A stretch of 29,637 nt of DNA from JAYVJH01 sp043777595 (GCA_043777595.1 JAYWHT010000106.1:1-29637), one strand, 5' to 3'. Numbered from the stretch's first letter, positions 15,504-24,596 are shown. The notes: generated by a model not told the origin, from the letters alone. Numbers and translations are program-made.

Positions 15504-17984
15504 ATGGCTTATCTGAACGTGCGAGAAGAAGAACTCAAAAACAAAATTGCCCAAGATTATTTTGGGGTTTTTGACTGTACGCAAATAATTGGTAACGTAG
15601 ATTTTTGCGTGAGGCCACACAACCCAATCAAAAGCCAAGTGCCTGTTTTTGAAGTAGAGTCGCTGTTGTGGGCCGAAGCAAAAAAAGGAAAGTCAGATAT
15701 TTATAAATCTATCGTTCAGCTCATTTTGACTATTGGCAAAGCCCGAACCTTCGACAAAATACTGCCTCCAGCCTATATTGGTGCTTTCGATGCTCACAAT
15801 ATAGCATTTGTGGCCTACAACGATATTCATGATATTTTTTACCAAAACGACTTCAACTGGAACGTAACACCCTCCGACTACGAGACAAAAGAATTTGCGT
15901 TGGTTTTGGGTAGAGTAACACAAACGATTGATAGCTATTCGTTGATTTTTGATTTTGACAAAGACAAAACAGAACTCAACGATTTTATCAAAACCAATTT
16001 TATTGTTGGCAAATCTGGCACTTCCAAAATCAGAATTGACAAAAACAATTTTATGGTCATTTATAACAAATGGCTACAGGCCGTCAAGCCTACGATTGGC
16101 CTAAAATGGGATTTGTTAAAAAAAGTTGAAAGTTTGATTGATGGTGATTTTTATTTAGCCGATTTATTATCGGACGAAAATGAAAGTCTAAAAGAAAAGC
16201 TATTTGTCTATCTAAAAAGAGACCATTATGAACTGGAGCGTGTCTTGGACGAATACGGTTTGTTTAAGAGCAAACGTGCTTTTTTTACAGATAAACAAGC
16301 CGCTCACAAGCAATTTTGGAATAGATATGACCGCCCGCCCCGTGAAGAGTATTGGGATTATATTGTAGATAGGCGAGACTTGCTTGTACCACAAGATGTG
16401 CGAGAACGAAAGGGTAGTTTTTTTACACCTCAAATATGGGTCGAAAAATCACAAGAATATTTGACCGATGCTCTGGGCGACGACTGGCAAGACAACTATT
16501 ACATCTGGGACTGCGCCGCTGGAACAGGCAATTTATTGGCGGGGCTTACAAACAAATACCATATTTGGGCATCGACACTCGATAAGCAAGACGTCGATGT
16601 GATGCACGACCGAATAGAAACCATGAACCAAAGCTCGATTAAGGGGCAGGGTAGCAGTTTGTTAGATGATCACGTTTTTCAGTTCGATTTTTTGAACGAT
16701 GATTTCAATAAACTACCTCAATCGTTGCAAGACGTAGTGAACGATCCCGAAAAACGAAAAAAATTAGTGATATACATCAATCCACCTTATGCCGAGGCAC
16801 CTCAACGAGTATTTGAAAAAGAAGGAAAAATAGCCGTGGAGCAGTCCAAGACAAACGAAAAATATGCCAGTCTATTAGGGCAAGGCAACCGAGAGTTATT
16901 TGCACAATTCTTAACACGAATTTATTTTGAAATACCTGATTGTATTATTGCCGAGTTTTCTAAACTAAAAATTATCTCTGGCCCACATTTTATAGATTTT
17001 CGTAAGTTTTTTAAAGCAGAGCTAAAAAGCGCATTTATTTGTCCTGCCAGTTCTTTTGACAACGTAAAAGGGCAATTCCCTATCGGATTTATGATTTGGG
17101 ATACTACAAATAAAGTGGAGATAGCAGAAGTCAAGGCGGACGCTTATGATAAGAATGGATTATTTTTAAATATTAAATTTTTTAATGCCCCTAACAATAG
17201 CCAATATATAAATGATTGGGTAAAACCATATCGAGCCGACCCTGCCAAAAACCAACTAATCGGCAAATTCCCTTTTATGGGAAATGATTTTCAACAACAA
17301 AGTATTATTCAGATAAATCATCACAAGATGATTTACAACAAAGCAGCTGGGCAGTTTTTGATTAACCAAAAAAATGTAATGTATGCCTGTGTTTATTTTG
17401 CTGTCAGAAAGTGTATTGAAGCTACTTGGCTGAATGACCGAGACCAGTTTTTGTTTCCAAATCAGGGCTGGCAATCTGACACAGTGTTTCAAAATGACTG
17501 CCTGGCTTATACTTTATTTAGCAACAATGTTCAGAGTCAATACGGCACAAACCACTGGATACCGTTTACCGAACATGAGGTCAAAGCCAGACAAAAGTTT
17601 GAGAGTAGTTTTATGGCCAACTATATAGCAGGAAAAGTAAATAGAGAAATAAGCTATGATTTGTTTGAAAAAATAGAATTAAAAGACCGTAAACCTTTGG
17701 TATTTTCGGCAGAATCCACTATTTTGTTTGAGGCTGGTCTAAAACTATGGCAATATTACCATAAAACCATTGCCAACTTACCTCTGGAAGGGCAATGGGT
17801 GCTTAACGCCTCTTTGTATGACATCAGGGAGTATTTTCAGGGCCGAAACGACACTGGAAAAATGAATAATCAAAGTGACGACGAACTTTACACGGCGTTG
17901 ATAACCGATCTGCGAAATGCACTCAAAATAGTAGCCCAAAAAATTGAGCCAAAAGTATATGAATACGGGTTTTTGAAATCCTAA
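15504..17984 (+). CDS. Type IIG-like restriction-modification protein
   Basis: An 826-residue protein with signs of nuclease and DNA methyltransferase on one chain. An N-terminal PD-(D/E)xK-like pattern is visible: Asp33 (GNVDFCV), then Glu58-x-Lys60 (LLWAEAKKG), followed by a helix with SIVQLILTIGKAR. The S-adenosylmethionine motif I is DCAAGTGN (residues 336-343) and catalytic motif IV is NPPY (426-429), typical of N6-adenine methylases. A long C-terminal part without named motifs would hold target recognition. This domain order fits Eco57I/MmeI-like type IIG enzymes, which cut and modify with one protein and need no separate partner. No second R-M gene is nearby. It begins 18 bases after purC and ends 32 bases before the STAS gene, so it sits inside a housekeeping run. 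Target site unknown. A methyltransferase-only reading is possible if the nuclease motif is coincidental. Confidence 0.8.
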   Translation: MAYLNVREEELKNKIAQDYFGVFDCTQIIGNVDFCVRPHNPIKSQVPVFEVESLLWAEAKKGKSDIYKSIVQLILTIGKARTFDKILPPAYIGAFDAHNIAFVAYNDIHDIFYQNDFNWNVTPSDYETKEFALVLGRVTQTIDSYSLIFDFDKDKTELNDFIKTNFIVGKSGTSKIRIDKNNFMVIYNKWLQAVKPTIGLKWDLLKKVESLIDGDFYLADLLSDENESLKEKLFVYLKRDHYELERVLDEYGLFKSKRAFFTDKQAAHKQFWNRYDRPPREEYWDYIVDRRDLLVPQDVRERKGSFFTPQIWVEKSQEYLTDALGDDWQDNYYIWDCAAGTGNLLAGLTNKYHIWASTLDKQDVDVMHDRIETMNQSSIKGQGSSLLDDHVFQFDFLNDDFNKLPQSLQDVVNDPEKRKKLVIYINPPYAEAPQRVFEKEGKIAVEQSKTNEKYASLLGQGNRELFAQFLTRIYFEIPDCIIAEFSKLKIISGPHFIDFRKFFKAELKSAFICPASSFDNVKGQFPIGFMIWDTTNKVEIAEVKADAYDKNGLFLNIKFFNAPNNSQYINDWVKPYRADPAKNQLIGKFPFMGNDFQQQSIIQINHHKMIYNKAAGQFLINQKNVMYACVYFAVRKCIEATWLNDRDQFLFPNQGWQSDTVFQNDCLAYTLFSNNVQSQYGTNHWIPFTEHEVKARQKFESSFMANYIAGKVNREISYDLFEKIELKDRKPLVFSAESTILFEAGLKLWQYYHKTIANLPLEGQWVLNASLYDIREYFQGRNDTGKMNNQSDDELYTALITDLRNALKIVAQKIEPKVYEYGFLKS

Positions 17985-18016
17985 AATAATAGTAACACCA
18001 ACCAACGACAAAACCA

Positions 18017-18445
18017 ATGAACCACAAACTCGAAACACACGAACAGTACGCCCTCATTCATCTGCAAGAAGAAACCTTTGATGGAGACGTAGCCGCAGGC
18101 TTTGAAGAGCTAGCCCGAGAGCTATTGAAGGACGAGTACAATAACCTTATACTTGACTTTGGCTATGCCAAGGACATTGACAGCGAAGGAATTGTTGCTT
18201 TAAAGAAAGTAAACTTTTTGTGCGGCAGAGAGTTAGGTGTACTGGTGCTGGTGTCGGAAGATGACGACTTTTGCGATAAACTCGACAATGCCAAAATACG
18301 TGATGCCGTCATATTGTTTACTGTCGAAGAGGCCATCGATGCCGTTTTTATGAACGACCTCGAAAATGAATTTGGGGCTGTGAGCGATGATTTTGAAGAC
18401 GACGAACTCGACCCCGAAGGTTTTGAAACTGGTAAACCCGAATAA
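18017..18445 (+). CDS. STAS-domain protein
   Basis: A 142-residue protein with a STAS fold of the anti-anti-sigma type. An N-terminal strand pair (YALIHLQEETFDGDVA) leads to NNLILDFGYAKDIDSEGIVALKKV, where IDSEG matches the loop that carries the regulatory serine. A helix and strand (GRELGVLVLVSEDDD) follow. The last 25 residues are very acidic (DDFEDDELDPE). Such proteins act in partner-switching or signalling. No kinase or sigma partner is present here. rnz starts 5 bases after its stop, so the two are likely co-transcribed. Confidence 0.82.
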   Translation: MNHKLETHEQYALIHLQEETFDGDVAAGFEELARELLKDEYNNLILDFGYAKDIDSEGIVALKKVNFLCGRELGVLVLVSEDDDFCDKLDNAKIRDAVILFTVEEAIDAVFMNDLENEFGAVSDDFEDDELDPEGFETGKPE

Positions 18446-18450
18446 AAAAA

Positions 18451-19362
18451 ATGACTTTTATTGTTACTATCCTTGGCTCAGGCTCGGCCACACCTGCACC
18501 CAACCGCTACCCAACATCACAACTTTTGACTTATGACAACGATTGCTTTTTGATTGACTGCGGCGAGGGTACGCAGTACAGGCTACTCGACATCAAGTTT
18601 CGACCGAGCCGCCTCAAAGCTATTTTTATCAGCCACCTCCACGGCGATCATTACTTTGGGCTTGCACCACTGCTGTCGAGCCTCAGCTTGGGCGGACGTA
18701 CCGATAAGCTCTATTTATATGGCCCTAAAGGCCTGGACACAATATTAGACGTAATTTTCAAACATTCCAACAAAGCCTTTAATTTTCCACTTCAATTCAT
18801 AGAAACCGACACACAAAACCAAGTACAATTATTTGAAAACCAGAATATTACAATAAAAACCATTCCCTTAGACCACAAGATAGACTGTGCAGGTTTTTTG
18901 TTTGCCGAAAAAGACAAAAAACATAATATCAAAAAAGACACTTTACCGGCCGACATCAGCATTGAACAAATCAAACAACTCAAAGAAGGATTGGACGTAC
19001 TGGATAAGAACGGTACAGTTTTATATTCGGTAGCCTACTATACGCTGCCGCCATCGCCCAGTCGTAGCTATGCGTTTTGTTCAGACACTCGTTTTGACGA
19101 ACGAACGGCAGACTATATCAAAGGGGTCGATTTGCTCTATCATGAGGCTACTTTTCTGGACGAACTGTTCACCCAAGCTACTGAACGCTATCACTCAACG
19201 CCAAGCCAAGCGGCTGAGACGGCCTTGCGGGCTGGGGCTAAAAAACTAATAATCGGTCATTTTTCGTCTCGCTACAAAACCTTTGAGTTGTTTCTTAATG
19301 AAGCACAAAACGTTTTTCCTAATACCGAATTGGCTCTTGACGGGCTGGTTTTTGAGATTTAG
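18451..19362 (+). CDS. rnz: Ribonuclease Z
   Basis: A 303-residue metallo-beta-lactamase-fold endonuclease that trims tRNA 3' ends. The zinc motif is SHLHGDHYFGL (His62, His64, Asp66, His67). GSGSATPAPNRYPTSQLL opens the fold, DCGEGTQYRLL follows, and TPSQAA plus LIIGHFSSRY near the end complete the site. Length is typical. It is preceded by the STAS gene at 5 bases. moaA is convergent 144 bases further, with a CCACAAAAG-type element between. Confidence 0.96.
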   Translation: MTFIVTILGSGSATPAPNRYPTSQLLTYDNDCFLIDCGEGTQYRLLDIKFRPSRLKAIFISHLHGDHYFGLAPLLSSLSLGGRTDKLYLYGPKGLDTILDVIFKHSNKAFNFPLQFIETDTQNQVQLFENQNITIKTIPLDHKIDCAGFLFAEKDKKHNIKKDTLPADISIEQIKQLKEGLDVLDKNGTVLYSVAYYTLPPSPSRSYAFCSDTRFDERTADYIKGVDLLYHEATFLDELFTQATERYHSTPSQAAETALRAGAKKLIIGHFSSRYKTFELFLNEAQNVFPNTELALDGLVFEI

Positions 19363-19397
19363 AAACGACCCATTTTAATTGTCCAACAATTTTTTCA

Positions 19398-19427
19398 ACC
19401 ACAAAAGCAACAAAAGACCACAAAAAG
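19398..19427 (+). repeat. CCACAAAAG direct-repeat element
   Basis: CCACAAAAG at 19399-19407 and CCACAAAAAG at 19418-19427 start 19 bases apart. The same element with the same 19-base spacing occurs on the minus strand at about 7317-7346. It lies in the convergent gap between rnz and moaA. It has no hairpin or T run of its own. Confidence 0.6.
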
Positions 19428-19506
19428 TTTGAAAATAACTATTCTTATATGAACTTCTGTGGTATAAAAATCGGCTTTACGGTTTAACATTTTTCTATTC
19501 CGTAAG

Positions 19507-20499
19507 TTAGCCTCCAATGGTTGCCATTGAGCTTGTTATGCCACTTGCTGCTCGGCGGCTTTCGGCCTCAAAACCATCTTTGGCTCTGTGTCGTAGTGAG
19601 TTAGCAATCAAGGTTTTAATATTTTCGTCATCGTCCGTTTCTCGCATCAAATCTCGTAGGTTAAGAGCATTTTCGCCATACAAGCAAGTCATAAAACCTC
19701 CTTGTGGCGTTAGTCTGACACGGTTGCAAGTACCACAAAATGTACGACTAAATGCCGCAATGATGCCAATAGTCCCTTTGTGGCCTGGAATTTGGTAATT
19801 GTAGGCTGTTGAAGCTGGTGGGTCGGGTAGTTTGTAGATATTGGGATACGTTTTTTTGAGTTCGGCCAATAATTTTTTATGACTCCAAAACTCATCGTAC
19901 AGGTGTTCACTTTCACCATTAAAAGGCATTTCTTCAATAAACCGTACACTAACAGGATATTGGCGAGTAAGCTCGGCCATTGGCACAATATCTTGGGTAT
20001 TTTTGCCGCACATCACAACGGTATTGAGCTTGGTTTTGATGTTGTGTTCCAATAAACTTTCAAAAGTCTGCCAGACAGCGTCAAATTCATCTCGACGTGT
20101 AATGTCTTGAAATCGCTGACGGTCGAGGCTATCCAAACTCAGATTGACGGACTTAATACCGATACGTTTTAAATCTGGCACGAGAGGGGCGGTTAGCACG
20201 CCATTGGTCGTAATATTTATTTGTTTGAGACCGTCCAACTGGCTAATTCTTTCTAAAAAATCCATAATGCCCCTCCTAACGAATGGCTCGCCCCCCGTAA
20301 TTCTGACTTTATCAACACCCATCTGAACCAATAACCGCACGGCTCGCTCCATTTCTTCAAACGTCAGTAGCTGGGGTTTGGGTAAATAATTGATACCTTC
20401 TTGCGGCATACAATAAAAACACCGCAAATTGCAGCGATCTGTTACAGCAAGGCGTAGGTAGCTAATGGGTCGTCCGTGGTTGTCGATGAGTGGGTGCAT
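19507..20499 (-). CDS. moaA: GTP 3',8-cyclase, radical SAM
   Basis: A 330-residue protein that makes 3',8-cH2GTP, the first step to molybdenum cofactor. The radical-SAM cluster motif is Cys23-x3-Cys27-x2-Cys30 (CNLRCFYC). The second cluster motif is FCGTCNRVRLTPQG with a further Cys at GGFMTCLYG. The C-terminal Gly-Gly needed for activity is present (ATIGG). I chose ATG 20499 (MHPLIDNHGRPISYLRLAVTDRC). The HupE/UreJ gene ends 70 bases before on the same strand, so it may be the last gene of that transcript. No other moa/moe genes are in the window. Confidence 0.96.
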   Translation of the reverse strand: MHPLIDNHGRPISYLRLAVTDRCNLRCFYCMPQEGINYLPKPQLLTFEEMERAVRLLVQMGVDKVRITGGEPFVRRGIMDFLERISQLDGLKQINITTNGVLTAPLVPDLKRIGIKSVNLSLDSLDRQRFQDITRRDEFDAVWQTFESLLEHNIKTKLNTVVMCGKNTQDIVPMAELTRQYPVSVRFIEEMPFNGESEHLYDEFWSHKKLLAELKKTYPNIYKLPDPPASTAYNYQIPGHKGTIGIIAAFSRTFCGTCNRVRLTPQGGFMTCLYGENALNLRDLMRETDDDENIKTLIANSLRHRAKDGFEAESRRAASGITSSMATIGG

Positions 20500-20569
20500 G
20501 GCCAAATATACAAAAAAATCTAAGAATGATTTTATTTGTCGAAAACAGAGGCAGAAATTAAAGCAAAGA

Positions 20570-21844
20570 TTATTGCAAAAAAGTAGTAATTATATTGGCT
20601 TGGCCAGTAAGTCGTTCAGCTATCCAGCCCGAGGCTGCAACAGTTGCCGCCGTAGCACCAACAACACGAAAAGCGGTGTAAAATCGGGTTTTACTCAATA
20701 ATATCAAAAATGGAATAGTGAGTACGGTAATCAATAACTGCATGAGTTCTATACCGATATTGAAGCCAAATATACTCAATATCATTTCTCTAAAACCAAG
20801 TTCTAAGTCTGTAAGAGTAGTAGCAAAGACAAGGCCATGAATCAAGCCAAAACCTGCTGCTATCCAGATTTCTTTGCCCGCAAAAACAGGTCGAATGGCA
20901 TGAATTGCCGAAACCAATATCGAAAACGCTATCAGTACCTCGACAGGTTGGCTCGGCAAAGTTACTAATTTGGTTGCGCCCAAAATCAAAGTTAGCGAAT
21001 GGCCAACGGTAAAGGCCGATACAATTTTGAGTAGTTTAATTAGGCTATATTTTGAACCACCAAATACCCCCCAGCGACTGTTTTCGACCAATAAAGTAGC
21101 TGGCAACAAAAGCGTTAATAAAAACAAAAGGTGGTCTATACCCTCTGAGATGTGTCTCATACCGAGCTTGACCATTGCCTTAAAGCCTTGCCAAAGGCTG
21201 CCTTGCTGCAAACTCACCTGAAACGGACTTAGCTTATTGTTCACAACGTCCCATTCTATTATACCCACTTGTTGCGCTGTACTGTCTTCGTTTATGATGC
21301 CTTGCTGCCAATCTTGTTTTATGTTTATTAGTGCTTTGTGGCTTGCTACTTGACGAAGTACTACGTCATAGTCAAAGTAAAAATTGCGTAAATCGTAGCT
21401 GAGTGGCGGCGACATTTCAAACTCTATTTCCAATTCTTTGTACATTCCCACCAAAATATTATTACTTTCAACGACTTTTATGTTACCCAATTTTACCGTC
21501 CAAGGTTTGCCTTCAAGCGACTTTGGCCGAATGTGTTTGAGTAAATAAATCTTCAAGGAGTCGCCCAAACGCTCTATCAATCGCTCAGAACGGTCATTGA
21601 CACTCATTCCAACAGCCGACTGCAATTCGCTCAGTGGTATTTGTATTTGACCCGAAATATGCTTTTCATGTACGTTGAGCAATATTACAGAGTTGGGCAT
21701 GGGGTGAGCTTGAACAAAGTTGCCTAATATCCAAGAAAAGAACAAGAGCATTGTTACTAAAAATACCTGCTTTTTAATAACAATACTTTTAAACCAAAAC
21801 CCAACTCTGCTTTTGGGGTCTATTGAACTACTAATTTCCGCCAT
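20570..21844 (-). CDS. HupE/UreJ-family membrane protein
   Basis: About 424 residues. The N-terminus has a signal peptide (VFLVTMLLFFSWILGNFVQA, then HPMPNS), followed by a roughly 190-residue extracytoplasmic beta-rich domain. From about residue 225 comes a membrane domain of several helices with the HupE/UreJ motif EGIDHLLFLL (His near residue 238) and a later GFGLIHGLVFA. HupE and UreJ are linked to nickel uptake in other bacteria; here a metal role is inference. I chose ATG 21844 (MAEISSS). It overlaps the end of the DUF3500 gene by 14 bases, implying coupling. A later ATG at 21751 would cut the basic part of the signal peptide. Confidence 0.85.
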   Translation of the reverse strand: MAEISSSIDPKSRVGFWFKSIVIKKQVFLVTMLLFFSWILGNFVQAHPMPNSVILLNVHEKHISGQIQIPLSELQSAVGMSVNDRSERLIERLGDSLKIYLLKHIRPKSLEGKPWTVKLGNIKVVESNNILVGMYKELEIEFEMSPPLSYDLRNFYFDYDVVLRQVASHKALINIKQDWQQGIINEDSTAQQVGIIEWDVVNNKLSPFQVSLQQGSLWQGFKAMVKLGMRHISEGIDHLLFLLTLLLPATLLVENSRWGVFGGSKYSLIKLLKIVSAFTVGHSLTLILGATKLVTLPSQPVEVLIAFSILVSAIHAIRPVFAGKEIWIAAGFGLIHGLVFATTLTDLELGFREMILSIFGFNIGIELMQLLITVLTIPFLILLSKTRFYTAFRVVGATAATVAASGWIAERLTGQANIITTFLQ

Positions 21845-23222
21845 AATCCGACTTTCTGTCTCTCCAGACTGCGTGAGGGTGTACGCTATTTCTGATAATA
21901 ATGCCACCTTGCATCGACCACTCAATCCAAACACTTGGGCCATCAATCAAAATATAGTCGCCTTGTGTGGTCATGGTTGTGCTTCCAAAGTATGAAACGT
22001 AGGTATCGTCCAATTCGGCTTTGTATTTTGCCAAAACTTCTACTGCCGCCCTGTCGTCCAACTCATCTACCCAGGGTTTGATGGCTGCCAACAAGAGCGT
22101 TTTTTGGTCTGCTGTTAGGTTGCTGGCTTTCACACCAGTTTTTGTAGCTGGAAAAGCCGCATCTTTTTGCGGCCCTACTATTATATCGTTTTGTGCTGCT
22201 GCACGCTTGGCCGTTGTCAGTTCGGCTGCACTGAGGCTTTTCAAGAAATTGGCAAAAGCGACCGTTTCTTGTACCAATGGCTGTACGGTCTTGGCGGTAT
22301 TGGTCGAAATCCAAGTCGGGTATGGCTCTGTCGAGCGGAAGTTAGGCGTGCCGCCTGTCATTTTTCCACCATTATAAGTCGTAATATTGGTACCATGGTG
22401 GCCACCAATCTGCAAGCACCACAGGCCAGTGGTACTTGGTGTTCCCAAAAAGCCGATATAATAATTGCCTGCTCCATAGCTTCCGCCACCACCATTTGCG
22501 CCCAAGTAGTCGTCAGCGTCCAAAATTCCCGTATATTCTTCGTAGCCTTCGTTGGCAGTCGTACTTGTAGATGCTTTTAGTAAATTCAAGAATGCCGTTA
22601 ATTGAGCCGCCGAGAGGGTACTTGTCTGTAAACCAACCCGCCCTCTGTAAATAGACTCGGGGAAGTTAGACCATTTTTGAGCCTGTGCCTTTGTGTATGT
22701 ATATTGCAGAGCCGTTACTTGTGTAGCTGAGAGTGTAGCCTTAAAGGCATCGGCAGCTTTTACGATATTAGCAATGTCAGTATCAATAGACCACGCCGCC
22801 CCAGTTATGGGTGTAGTAGCGGCACCAACCATGAGCGACAAAGTGCAACTCTGCCCACCCAACGAAACCGCAAACGCCGCCACGCCAGCCGCTGAGGGCG
22901 TACCCGTAATAGCAAAAATAGCATTGCCAGCACCAGAAGCCAGTGCACCCGCCGCCAGGGTAGCCGTTAGACCCGTTACGCCTGTAGATGCCACGGCAAC
23001 ACCAGCCGAATAGGCCGCTGCATTACCACCTGTATAGGGTACAGTAGCCGTACCAGTAAAGCCAGTACTTGCTATTGGAATACCCGAATAAACGACAGAA
23101 CTACAAGTAATGGCCGTAATGGTAGCCATAGTAGGCGTTACGGGAGTGGTATTGTTGTCGTTGCAGGCACAAAGTAGTAGTACAAATAAAAAAGTCGAAA
23201 AAAGTATTTTTTTTTTGTTCAT
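21831..23222 (-). CDS. DUF3500-domain lipoprotein with Ig-like lead
   Basis: A 463-residue lipoprotein with an N-terminal signal and lipobox (FVLLLCAC, Cys20). Residues about 30-135 are an Ala/Gly/Ser/Thr-rich Ig-like module (PYTGGNAAAYSAG, TGLTATLAAGALASGAG, ITGTPSAAGVAAF), a repeat style often seen in surface proteins of this phylum. From about 140 onward it matches DUF3500: GYEEYTGILDADDY, CLQIGGHHGTN and GGTPNFRSTEPYPTW appear in turn. DGPSVWIEWSMQGG and HPHAVWRD, followed by the terminal DYG, complete it. The His pairs could bind metal. Its stop lies inside the start of the HupE/UreJ gene. I find no clear TAnnTTTG on the minus strand upstream. Function unknown. Confidence 0.85.
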   Translation of the reverse strand: MNKKKILFSTFLFVLLLCACNDNNTTPVTPTMATITAITCSSVVYSGIPIASTGFTGTATVPYTGGNAAAYSAGVAVASTGVTGLTATLAAGALASGAGNAIFAITGTPSAAGVAAFAVSLGGQSCTLSLMVGAATTPITGAAWSIDTDIANIVKAADAFKATLSATQVTALQYTYTKAQAQKWSNFPESIYRGRVGLQTSTLSAAQLTAFLNLLKASTSTTANEGYEEYTGILDADDYLGANGGGGSYGAGNYYIGFLGTPSTTGLWCLQIGGHHGTNITTYNGGKMTGGTPNFRSTEPYPTWISTNTAKTVQPLVQETVAFANFLKSLSAAELTTAKRAAAQNDIIVGPQKDAAFPATKTGVKASNLTADQKTLLLAAIKPWVDELDDRAAVEVLAKYKAELDDTYVSYFGSTTMTTQGDYILIDGPSVWIEWSMQGGIIIRNSVHPHAVWRDRKSDYGGN

Positions 23223-23414
23223 AAAATAATAATGTTGAATTGATTACAAAATTGGGTACTACAAACTCTTTACGCAAATTAGTTCTATTGTGTTGCAGGC
23301 CAAACCATTTTTTTTTGGTTCATTACTCAAACGACATTGATATATTTATTATCAAAACACAACATAGTGGTAGCTCTCACGATTTAAGTAATCTATTTTG
23401 AACAAAATTTGAAC

Positions 23415-23445
23415 TTGCCTAACCGTACCTTATTTGCTACCTTTG
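23415..23445 (+). promoter_or_regulatory. Candidate promoter of ychF
   Basis: TTG at 23415-23417 and TACCTTTG at 23438-23445 match the Bacteroidota pattern with 20 bases between. The start codon is about 40 bases further at 23486, leaving a leader of about 35 bases. Confidence 0.55.
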
Positions 23446-23485
23446 CAGTTCATAATTTATAAATCATCACTCATAACTACCATCA

Positions 23486-24586
23486 ATGGGTCTTCAATGC
23501 GGAATTGTTGGGCTTCCAAACGTCGGAAAGTCCACCTTATTTAGTGCCATATCAAGTGCCAAAGCAGAGGCAGCCAACTATCCTTTTTGTACCATCGAGC
23601 CCAACGTAGGTGTAGTCGAAGTACCAGACGAGCGACTCGGAATATTGGAGGGATTGGTCAATCCTCAAAAAATAATACCCACTATCATTGAGTTTGTGGA
23701 CATTGCTGGTTTGGTCAAAGGCGCAAGCGAAGGGCAAGGTCTGGGCAATCAATTTTTGGCCAATATCCGTGAAGTCGATGCCATCATTCATGTCGTGCGT
23801 TGTTTTTCAGACGACAATATCGTTCACGTTGAGGGACGAGTAAACCCTGTGGCCGACAAAGAAATTATTGATTATGAACTACAATTAAAAGACTTGGAGT
23901 CGGTAGAAAAAAAGCTACTCCGTGTCGAAAAGAACGCACGAGTAGGTGGAGATGCCAAAGCCAAAGCCGAAGTCGAAATATTGAAACGTGTCAAAGAAAC
24001 GCTACAACAAGGCAAAAGCGCACGCTCAATTGGGCTGTCGGACGAAGAAAAGGAAATCATTGCCGATCTGCAACTACTTACTATCAAGCCTGTTATATAT
24101 GCTGCCAATGTTGATGAAGCCTCTATTTTGACAGGCAACGACTACGTGGAGCAGCTACGGGCGGCTGTCAAGCCCGAAGGCGCAGAGGTCGTAATGGTGT
24201 GTGCGGCCATCGAAGCGCAAATAGCCGAAATGGAAGACTTAGAAGAGCGACTGATGTACTTGGGCGAATACGGCCTAACAGAATCTGGACTCAAAAAACT
24301 AATTCGGGCTTCTTATTCTATATTGAATCTCATTACTTATTTTACGGCAGGTCCCAAAGAAGTACGAGCATGGACGATTCAGCGAGGCTGGAAAGCCCCG
24401 CAGGCCGCAGGCGTAATTCATACCGACTTTGAGCGAGGGTTTATTCGTGCCGAAGTCATCAAAATAGCCGACTACGTACAGTACAAAACAGAAGCAGGCT
24501 GCCGCACAGCTGGTAAAATTGGCGTAGAGGGCAAAGAGTATATTGTAGCCGATGGCGATATTATGCACTTTCGATTTAATGTGTAA
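23486..24586 (+). CDS. ychF: YchF GTPase/ATPase (Obg-like)
   Basis: A 366-residue P-loop nucleotidase. G1 is GLPNVGKST (residues 9-17), G3 is DIAGLVKGAS and G4 is in the YAANVDE region, as in YchF where the base-specificity loop differs from other GTPases. A helical insert follows the G domain, and the C-terminal TGS domain (YFTAGPKEVRAWTIQRG, then HTDFERGFIRAEVI) is complete. YchF binds ribosomes and is linked to translation and stress response. Length is standard. It is a single gene with a good promoter match upstream. Confidence 0.97.
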   Translation: MGLQCGIVGLPNVGKSTLFSAISSAKAEAANYPFCTIEPNVGVVEVPDERLGILEGLVNPQKIIPTIIEFVDIAGLVKGASEGQGLGNQFLANIREVDAIIHVVRCFSDDNIVHVEGRVNPVADKEIIDYELQLKDLESVEKKLLRVEKNARVGGDAKAKAEVEILKRVKETLQQGKSARSIGLSDEEKEIIADLQLLTIKPVIYAANVDEASILTGNDYVEQLRAAVKPEGAEVVMVCAAIEAQIAEMEDLEERLMYLGEYGLTESGLKKLIRASYSILNLITYFTAGPKEVRAWTIQRGWKAPQAAGVIHTDFERGFIRAEVIKIADYVQYKTEAGCRTAGKIGVEGKEYIVADGDIMHFRFNV

Positions 24587-24596
24587 TAATTAAATA

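Noticed and set aside
19477..19505. TTACGG/CCGTAA hairpin between rnz and moaA as a shared terminator
   Set aside because: Six-base stem with a 17-base loop is weak; not supported.
21845..21946. Longer N-terminus for the HupE/UreJ protein
   Set aside because: It lies fully inside the DUF3500 gene and adds a non-signal sequence ahead of the signal peptide.
22021..23013. Long open frames opposite the DUF3500 gene
   Set aside because: They are antisense to a gene with a clear lipobox and domain match; openness follows from its Ala/Gly/Thr-rich codons.
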